In this document: positions 7,757 to 12,052 of the stretch, piece after piece
Position numbering within the stretch: the first letter of the stretch is position 1
Layout of the letters: every line of letters begins with the position of its first letter
Assembly: GCA_030429325.1 (NCBI GenBank)
Contig: JAUICT010000027.1
Span: 1-12,052 of the forward strand
Source of the DNA: Bacteroidia bacterium
GTDB lineage: Bacteria; Bacteroidota; Bacteroidia; Flavobacteriales; Flavobacteriaceae
Reading direction: 5' to 3'
DNA length: 12,052 nt
Notes under the pieces: model-generated
Seen by the model: only the letters and a program-made list of their open reading frames with translations
The model's database searches: none
What the model was told of the DNA's origin: nothing
Made by a program: the position numbers and the translations under genes

Positions 7757-8620
7757 ATGAGGCAATTAAAAATCATCAAGCAGGTAACCAACCGGGAGTC
7801 TAAATCATTGGACAAATATCTTCAGGACATCAGTAAGATTGATTTGATTACCGCACAAGAAGAAGTTGAGTTGGCACAGCGCATTAAGGCCGGCGATCAG
7901 GTTGCCCTTGAAAAATTGACCAATGCCAATCTTAGGTTTGTGGTGTCGGTTGCAAAGCAATACCAGAACCAAGGCTTAAAATTGCCCGATTTGATCAATG
8001 AAGGCAATGTTGGATTGGTAAAAGCCGCCAAGCGTTTTGATGAGACCCGTGGATTCAAATTTATCTCTTATGCCGTATGGTGGATCAGACAATCCATTTT
8101 GCAAGCCCTTGCGGAACAATCAAGAGTGGTCCGGCTTCCCTTGAACAAGATTGGTTCCATCAATAAAATCAAAAAAACCTTTTCCTATTTGGAGCAAGCC
8201 CACGAACGACCACCTTCTGCAGAAGAAATTGCCAAAGAATTGGACATGACCGTTTCCGAGGTAAAACAATCCCTACGAAACACAGGAAGACACGTATCCA
8301 TGGATGCACCTTTAAAAGAAGGGGAAACTTCCAACCTATATGATGTGATCAATACCGGGGATTCGCCCAAGCCGGACAAGGGATTGATGCACCAATCCTT
8401 GAATACTGAGATTAATCGGGCATTGGACACCCTTTCGCCGCGGGAAGCAGATGTGGTTAGATTGTACTACGGCATCGGCAACCAACCTTCCATGACCCTT
8501 GAGGAGATAGGAAGCACATTTGACCTCACCCGTGAGCGTGTGCGACAAATACGGGAAAAGGCCATCAGAAAGCTTAGGCACACTTCAAAAAGTAAAATAT
8601 TGAAATCGTATTTAGGATAA
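7757..8620 (+). CDS. rpoD: RNA polymerase sigma factor, RpoD/SigA family, Bacteroidetes type
   Basis: This sigma factor directs RNA polymerase to promoters. At 287 residues it has the compact Bacteroidetes form that lacks region 1.1. Region 1.2 starts at about residue 19 (LDKYLQDISKIDLIT). Region 2 runs from about 58 (NLRFVVSVAKQYQNQG), through DLINEGNVGLVKAAKRFDETRG to the promoter-melting segment ISYAVWWIRQSI (103-114). Region 3 includes HERPPSAEEIAKELDM. Region 4 has LSPREADVVRLYYG and the -35-reading helix-turn-helix LEEIGSTFDLTRERVRQIRE (248-267). The ATG at 7757 is chosen because MRQLKI is the usual N-terminus of this family; an in-frame TTG at 7751 is unlikely. Some positions (NVGLVKAAKRF, GSTFDLT, KSYLG) differ from the main flavobacterial RpoD as I remember it, so this could be a second, group-2-like copy. 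The gene is monocistronic, ending at a strong terminator. Confidence 0.93.
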   Translation: MRQLKIIKQVTNRESKSLDKYLQDISKIDLITAQEEVELAQRIKAGDQVALEKLTNANLRFVVSVAKQYQNQGLKLPDLINEGNVGLVKAAKRFDETRGFKFISYAVWWIRQSILQALAEQSRVVRLPLNKIGSINKIKKTFSYLEQAHERPPSAEEIAKELDMTVSEVKQSLRNTGRHVSMDAPLKEGETSNLYDVINTGDSPKPDKGLMHQSLNTEINRALDTLSPREADVVRLYYGIGNQPSMTLEEIGSTFDLTRERVRQIREKAIRKLRHTSKSKILKSYLG

Positions 8621-8641
8621 GATTTTAAATCACTATAAATA

Positions 8642-8672
8642 GAAAAGGGGATGTTTTTAACATCCCCTTTTC
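8642..8672 (+). terminator. Rho-independent terminator after the sigma factor gene
   Basis: GAAAAGGGGATG (8642-8653) pairs perfectly with CATCCCCTTTTC (8661-8672) around a 7-base loop, giving a 12-base-pair stem. The 3' arm itself carries a TTTT run. It lies 21 bases after the stop codon. Because A and T tracts flank both arms, it could also stop transcripts arriving from the small minus-strand genes on its right. Confidence 0.85.
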
Positions 8673-8692
8673 CATGATATCCACTTAAACTA

Positions 8693-8794
8693 CTATGGAA
8701 AGCTCAGCTGATTGATATCAAAATCGATGAGCATATTGTTTAAATCCTGAATGAAATTAAGATATGCCGTGTTTTCGTGGTTAAGATTTTTCAT
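8693..8794 (-). CDS. Candidate microprotein, 33 residues, paralogue of its neighbour
   Basis: A short reading frame starts at the ATG at 8792-8794 and stops at TAG 8693-8695. The product begins MKNLNHENTA and continues YLNFIQDLNNML before a tail ending in QLSFP. It aligns without gaps, over its last 23 residues, with the neighbouring frame at 8814-8912: eight identities (Y, L, F, Q, L, N, L, L) plus several conservative pairs (I/L, D/E, M/I, F/Y). All four shared leucines use different codons in the two copies, which suggests that the protein sequence was kept while the DNA drifted. It is mildly acidic, probably one amphipathic helix, with no signal peptide or membrane segment. Function unknown. 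It lies 19 bases beyond the stop of its sibling, on the same strand as the Hpt/HEAT genes, and ends 20 bases from the sigma factor terminator. Confidence 0.55.
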   Translation of the reverse strand: MKNLNHENTAYLNFIQDLNNMLIDFDINQLSFP

Positions 8795-8813
8795 GGTGCA
8801 ACGTTTGGTTAAA

Positions 8814-8912
8814 CTATAAATAATCAAGCTCGGCAAGTTCGTTGATGCTCAAAATTTCGTTGAGCTCCTGTAAGAACGCCAAATATTCTTCTCCGTAGGT
8901 ATCGTATAACAT
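8814..8912 (-). CDS. Candidate microprotein, 32 residues, acidic, paralogue of its neighbour
   Basis: The frame runs from the ATG at 8910-8912 to TAG at 8814-8816. The product starts MLYDTYGEE, then YLAFLQELNEIL, and ends in a leucine- and acid-rich tail (ELAELDYL). It is strongly acidic, with no Lys or Arg, and is probably a single amphipathic helix. The frame stays open further upstream to a TTG at 9092, but that longer version would overlap the HEAT-like gene and add a Cys- and Pro-rich segment with no counterpart in the sibling, so I prefer the ATG. Relation to the sibling at 8693-8794 is the main evidence that both are real genes. Function unknown; a protein-binding regulatory peptide is one possibility. 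Confidence 0.55.
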   Translation of the reverse strand: MLYDTYGEEYLAFLQELNEILSINELAELDYL

Positions 8913-9057
8913 TGTGATTCGAGGGTTTAATGTTTGGGTCTTTGTTACTAACGTGAATCTATGGGAAAGATTATTGAGTACCAATAAATTGTGGTGAAAT
9001 TCTGGATTGCAGTTGTGAAATGGACTATCTAAAGGATAAACAAAAAAACACCCCAAG

Positions 9058-9411
9058 TTATTCGGAATCAAGGATGTCCAGAGATACGCCAAATTCTAAG
9101 TCCGGATCAATTTTACTTGGCCGAATATCGAATTCATCGTAGATGAAACATAAGCTCATGGGTAGCCTTCGGCGCTCTCTTTCATCGTCCATGCCCAACT
9201 TGGATTGTAAGATGGTTCTTATCTCAAAGGCTTTATGGCTGATTTTAGGGTTGTCATGGCTCTCCAGTTCCTTGAGCAAAGGAATTTCCTTCTTATCCCC
9301 AACTTCTTTTATTTCATCCAGCAACATGAGTTGGCATTCCAGGTCATTAGTGTGCCTGAGCAACGGATGAAAAATGCTTTGCAGATAGTCGGGAAGGGGC
9401 TGGTTTTCCAT
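9058..9411 (-). CDS. Small HEAT-repeat-like protein, uncharacterised
   Basis: The 117-residue cytoplasmic protein has no signal peptide. Residues 23-70 read like one to one-and-a-half HEAT repeats: a helix (DLECQLMLLDEIKEVGD) followed by a second helix (KEIPLLKELESH), then DNPKISHKAFEIRTIL, with the usual D-x-x turn pattern. A charged stretch (DDERERRR, about 75-82) separates this from an acidic C-terminal tail ending in LDILDSE. HEAT-like folds generally act as protein-binding scaffolds. The start ATG is 10 bases after the stop of the Hpt-like gene, so the two are almost certainly co-transcribed and may form a complex. I do not recognise a named family, and the repeat assignment is from pattern only. 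Confidence 0.7.
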   Translation of the reverse strand: MENQPLPDYLQSIFHPLLRHTNDLECQLMLLDEIKEVGDKKEIPLLKELESHDNPKISHKAFEIRTILQSKLGMDDERERRRLPMSLCFIYDEFDIRPSKIDPDLEFGVSLDILDSE

Positions 9412-9421
9412 GATATGAACT

Positions 9422-10267
9422 TTACATGGTTCGGAGGATTTCCATTTCTAGATCCACCTGCTCCTGTACTTTGGGATATTCCATTAGAAATTGGTCGTAC
9501 AAAAAAGCATGGTGTTTAGGGTCATTGTCTGTTCTACAGAGCATGAGGATTTCCTTCACGATTTCCAACAAACCGTTGGCTTTCATCATTTCCAGACTGG
9601 GGCGGACTTTCTGACAGGCCAGGTCCACTTGTTTATAACTTTCGTTTTTCAAGTACACTTTTACGCTGCCAATAAATTCCATGAGGTTTTGTTTGAAGAG
9701 TCGTACCAACTCCTCCATAAGTTCCATTTGGCCCATGCAATCGTCCAGAATGGGCTGTAAATTGATTTTATGGGCCAAATGGCCAGGTTCTAGCTCTTTC
9801 TCAATAAACTGAAGATTGTTGGAGATGGGCAAGCCTTTGCCCAATCGCTCTGCCACCTGTTTCATGGCTTTTGCGATTTTCTGTTGTTCGCGGGACAAGC
9901 GGGTATTCTCCATGGCATCGATCAACGATAGAAATTCTTTTAGCTCGGTGGGTGTGTCACTTGTATCTCTTAGGGGTCTCTCGGAACCTTGGATGCCCAC
10001 ACTTTGGTAAATGCTTTCCAATTGCTTCATTTCAGGAATCCCAAAAACCTTGTTTTCGAGTCCGTACTTAAAGACTTCAAAAGACTTTTTTAGCTCGCCG
10101 GCTTCCACAACGCCCAATTCCTCATACGAAAAGCTGCTAAGCCCAATTTCCAATTTTTCCAGATACGTAAGTAATTCCCGAGTTCCCAAAGTTTGTTCAA
10201 TTATTGAATTATCACCTAAAAATCCGCATTGGATCAAGGGATTACAATTAATTGTTACGTAGCCCAT
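9422..10267 (-). CDS. Protein with a C-terminal degenerate Hpt (histidine phosphotransfer) domain
   Basis: The product has 281 residues from the ATG at 10265-10267; an in-frame TTG at 10282 is a less likely start. The N-terminal part (1-95) and a helical, Lys- and Glu-rich middle (105-165) match nothing I know. Residues about 170-245 read like an Hpt four-helix bundle: ILDDCMGQMELMEELVRLF, then MEFIGSVKVYLKN, then VDLACQKVRPSLEMMKANGL. In phosphorelay Hpt proteins of Bacteroidetes the third block typically reads AHKxKPS, the His being the phosphate acceptor. Here that residue is Gln219 (codon at 9611-9613), so ordinary phosphotransfer looks impossible. A docking or response-regulator-binding role is plausible. 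No kinase or receiver gene is visible in the window. The HEAT-like gene follows after 10 bases. The Hpt call is from motif memory; fold confirmation would need a profile search. Confidence 0.65.
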   Translation of the reverse strand: MGYVTINCNPLIQCGFLGDNSIIEQTLGTRELLTYLEKLEIGLSSFSYEELGVVEAGELKKSFEVFKYGLENKVFGIPEMKQLESIYQSVGIQGSERPLRDTSDTPTELKEFLSLIDAMENTRLSREQQKIAKAMKQVAERLGKGLPISNNLQFIEKELEPGHLAHKINLQPILDDCMGQMELMEELVRLFKQNLMEFIGSVKVYLKNESYKQVDLACQKVRPSLEMMKANGLLEIVKEILMLCRTDNDPKHHAFLYDQFLMEYPKVQEQVDLEMEILRTM

Positions 10268-10314
10268 GGATTTTGTTGTCAAATTGCTTTATTTGTAGGT
10301 GTAAACCACCAACT

Positions 10315-11598
10315 ATGAAATACACCTATCTTTTGTGCGCTGTAAGCCTCTTTTTTTCATGCGCTGAAAAACAATCCAATAAAACTGAAACCTTGGAAGA
10401 AAAAGCCCGAAGAATCCATGATACCGTGATCACTGTGGATACCCATATCGACATCAATGTGAGGAATTTTACGGACAGTATCAACTATACCCAAAGACTG
10501 GAAAACCAAGTAAATCTACCCAAGATGGAAGAAGGTGGTCTGGACGTGGCATGGTTCATTGTCTATACCGGACAGGATTCCTTGAATGCCGAAGGCTATG
10601 CCAAGGCTAAGGAGAATGCCATTTCCAAGTTTGAGGCCATCCACAGGCTATGCGAGGAATATGCCCCAGACCGAATAGAACTGGCCTTGACCTCGGACGA
10701 TGTACGAAGGATTTCCGCATCGGGAAAAAAAGCGGCCATGATCGGGGTGGAAAATGCCTATCCCCTTGGCGAGGACCTTTCCCAAATAGCGGACTACCAA
10801 AAAAGGGGGGCACGGTATATTTCCCTATCCCATAATGGACACAGCCAATTCAGTGACTCCAACACTGGTGAGGCAGACGGGGTCTGGCTGCACAATGGAC
10901 TCAGCGAGTTGGGAAAACAGGCCGTTGCCGAAATGAACCGCGTAGGGATCATGATCGATATTTCCCACCCTTCCAAAGAAGCCATAAAACAGATGATAGA
11001 ACTGTCCAAGGCGCCGGTCATTGCCTCGCATTCCTCTGCACGTGCACTCTGCGACCATAGCCGTAATCTGGACGATGAACTATTGTTGATGCTCAAAGAA
11101 AATGGTGGTGTGGTGCAAACGGTGGCCTTCACTTCGTATTTGAGTACGGAAAAGAATGATGCCCGTGCGGCCTATATGAAAAAAATCAACCAAAAAGCTG
11201 CAGATTCCCTAGGGTTGAATTGGTACGAGCGGTCCGAATTTGGATCTCTCGACAAGGATCAACAGGAGGAATTCATGGAAAACTATCCCAAAGTGACCAA
11301 ATTGGGTGAGGAAATGGCGGCGAACGACCCCAATGTCCCTCCAGCGGTGAACGTATCCGATTTGGTGGACCACATCGACTACATGGTGAAACTCATTGGG
11401 ATCAATCACGTGGGCATCAGCTCCGATTTTGATGGCGGTGGCGGTATCGAGGGTTGGTCCGATGCTTCGGAGACCTTCAACGTAACCTTGGAATTGGTAA
11501 AACGCGGTTATACCGAAGAAGAAATCGCCAAACTATGGGGCGGTAACCTTCTACGCGTCTTGGACGAGGTACAAGCCGTTGCAGCCACTATGGATTAA
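10315..11598 (+). CDS. Membrane dipeptidase (renal dipeptidase family, peptidase M19), lipoprotein
   Basis: This is a zinc-dependent dipeptidase of 427 residues. M19 enzymes cleave dipeptides, often with a D-residue at the C-terminal side. The signal peptide ends in FFSC, so Cys16 is the probable lipidation site and the enzyme is anchored in the envelope facing the periplasm. The binuclear zinc ligands of the family can all be placed: H44 and D46 (DTHID), E146 (GVENA), H218 (DISHPS) and H239 (ASHSSAR). R250 (HSRN) and D371 (SSDFDG) fit the substrate-binding Arg and Asp. Length and motif order are normal. The ATG at 10315 gives a clean lipoprotein signal; the frame extends upstream to 10252, but that would place extra residues before it. 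The start is divergent from the Hpt-like gene with 47 bases between, and the stop converges on the thioesterase gene 3 bases away. Likely role: peptide or peptidoglycan-derived nutrient scavenging. Confidence 0.93.
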   Translation: MKYTYLLCAVSLFFSCAEKQSNKTETLEEKARRIHDTVITVDTHIDINVRNFTDSINYTQRLENQVNLPKMEEGGLDVAWFIVYTGQDSLNAEGYAKAKENAISKFEAIHRLCEEYAPDRIELALTSDDVRRISASGKKAAMIGVENAYPLGEDLSQIADYQKRGARYISLSHNGHSQFSDSNTGEADGVWLHNGLSELGKQAVAEMNRVGIMIDISHPSKEAIKQMIELSKAPVIASHSSARALCDHSRNLDDELLLMLKENGGVVQTVAFTSYLSTEKNDARAAYMKKINQKAADSLGLNWYERSEFGSLDKDQQEEFMENYPKVTKLGEEMAANDPNVPPAVNVSDLVDHIDYMVKLIGINHVGISSDFDGGGGIEGWSDASETFNVTLELVKRGYTEEEIAKLWGGNLLRVLDEVQAVAATMD

Positions 11599-11601
11599 GG
11601 T

Positions 11602-12012
11602 CTAGGCCTTCTCTTCCTTTTCTTTTTGGGCCAAGCGGTCCTTAACGTACTCTATCTTGGTTTTTCCGTGAGGTTTCGGGTTGCCGTTTTCGTCTAGGTT
11701 TACCATGATGATGTTGTCCACGGTAACAATACTCTCATGCGTCATCTTGTTTCGTACCTCGCAGTTCAGGGAAATGGAGGTCACCCCAAATTTGATCACA
11801 TCGATTCCAATCTCAATGATATCGCCCTCTTCGGCGGTGCTCATAAAATTGATTTCGGACATGTATTTGGTGACCACTTTTTTGTTTTCCAGTTGTATGA
11901 TGCTGTACAGCGCGGCTTCCTCATCCACCCAGGCCAGCACCCTACCACCAAACAAGGTTCCGTTGGCGTTCAGGTCTTCTGGTTTTACCCATTTTCTAGT
12001 GTGAAATCGCAT
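11602..12012 (-). CDS. Acyl-CoA thioesterase, hotdog fold (YciA/BFIT-like)
   Basis: The 136-residue cytoplasmic enzyme hydrolyses acyl-CoA to free acid and CoA. The single hotdog domain opens with a short strand and the loop DLNANGTLFGGRVLAWVDEEAA (residues 13-34), matching the family pattern N-x-G-x-x-F-G-G-x(6)-D. Asp30 at the start of the hot-dog helix is the expected catalytic residue, and Asn17 and Gly18 lie in the active-site loop. The middle (KYMSEINFMSTAEEGDIIEI) is the usual strand carrying the CoA-proximal segment. The C-terminal tail is Lys- and Glu-rich. Chain-length preference cannot be told from sequence. The ATG at 12010-12012 has a -7 box 31 bases upstream. The gene stands alone and converges on the dipeptidase gene with only 3 bases between the stops. 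Confidence 0.9.
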   Translation of the reverse strand: MRFHTRKWVKPEDLNANGTLFGGRVLAWVDEEAALYSIIQLENKKVVTKYMSEINFMSTAEEGDIIEIGIDVIKFGVTSISLNCEVRNKMTHESIVTVDNIIMVNLDENGNPKPHGKTKIEYVKDRLAQKEKEEKA

Positions 12013-12043
12013 TTTTGTAACGTTTAGCGTTCTGTTTGTGATA

Positions 12044-12051
12044 CAAAATTA
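12044..12051 (-). promoter_or_regulatory. -7 box of the thioesterase gene
   Basis: On the minus strand the octamer is TAATTTTG, fitting TAnnTTTG, 31 bases before the ATG. The -33 element would lie beyond the window. It is identical to the box in front of the helicase gene. Confidence 0.5.
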
Positions 12052-12052
12052 G

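Noticed and set aside
9030..9057. T-run on the minus strand after the HEAT-like gene as a terminator
   Set aside because: Seven T follow a GGGGTG stretch, but no complementary arm exists upstream to form a stem.
8814..9092. 92-residue version of the acidic microprotein
   Set aside because: It would start at TTG inside the HEAT-like gene. The added N-terminal segment has no counterpart in the paralogue, so only the last 32 codons are accepted.

Overview
The window looks like chromosomal DNA of a marine-type member of the Flavobacteriaceae (Bacteroidetes). The grounds are a short (about 287 residue) RpoD-type sigma factor of the Bacteroidetes form, Bacteroidetes-style -7 boxes (TAnnTTTG) in place of sigma70 -10 boxes, no Shine-Dalgarno sequences at starts, several secreted lipoproteins with FFSC-like lipoboxes, and an AT-leaning composition. 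Genus is not decided; a relative of Muricauda or Maribacter is a guess. I see no tRNA, rRNA, CRISPR array, insertion sequence or phage gene.

Layout. 1-430 (minus) is the 5' half of menB, running off the left edge. Divergent from it, 616-3434 (plus) carries two exported proteins in a likely operon: an N-acyl-D-amino-acid deacylase-like amidohydrolase and a glycoside-hydrolase-like TIM-barrel protein. Next come a small VOC (glyoxalase-fold) protein (3557-3946) and a six-helix membrane protein of unknown function (4091-4759). A convergent minus-strand pair follows: a DEAH helicase (6009-7520, TTG start) and, 2 bases behind it, a family-4-like glycosyltransferase (4774-6006). A primary-type sigma factor (7757-8620) reads rightward and ends at a strong hairpin terminator (8642-8672).

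Between the terminator and 9057 lies a stretch that standard gene callers would leave nearly empty. It holds two tiny minus-strand reading frames of 33 and 32 codons (8693-8794, 8814-8912) whose products are clearly related to each other. In the remaining 8913-9057 I see nothing. Upstream on the same strand is a two-gene unit: a protein ending in a degenerate Hpt (histidine phosphotransfer) domain (9422-10267) and a small HEAT-like protein (9058-9411). The right end has a secreted M19 membrane dipeptidase (10315-11598) and a convergent hotdog acyl-CoA thioesterase (11602-12012).

Functionally most of the window is housekeeping or envelope metabolism: menaquinone synthesis, periplasmic breakdown of D-amino-acid- or dipeptide-type compounds (two metallohydrolase-fold lipoproteins), transcription and acyl-CoA hydrolysis. 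The most unusual part is 8693-10267, where a histidine-less Hpt protein, a HEAT-like partner and a pair of paralogous microproteins sit in a row on one strand. A second oddity is the amidohydrolase at 616, which keeps the fold signature but lacks the usual metal-binding HxH and Cys.
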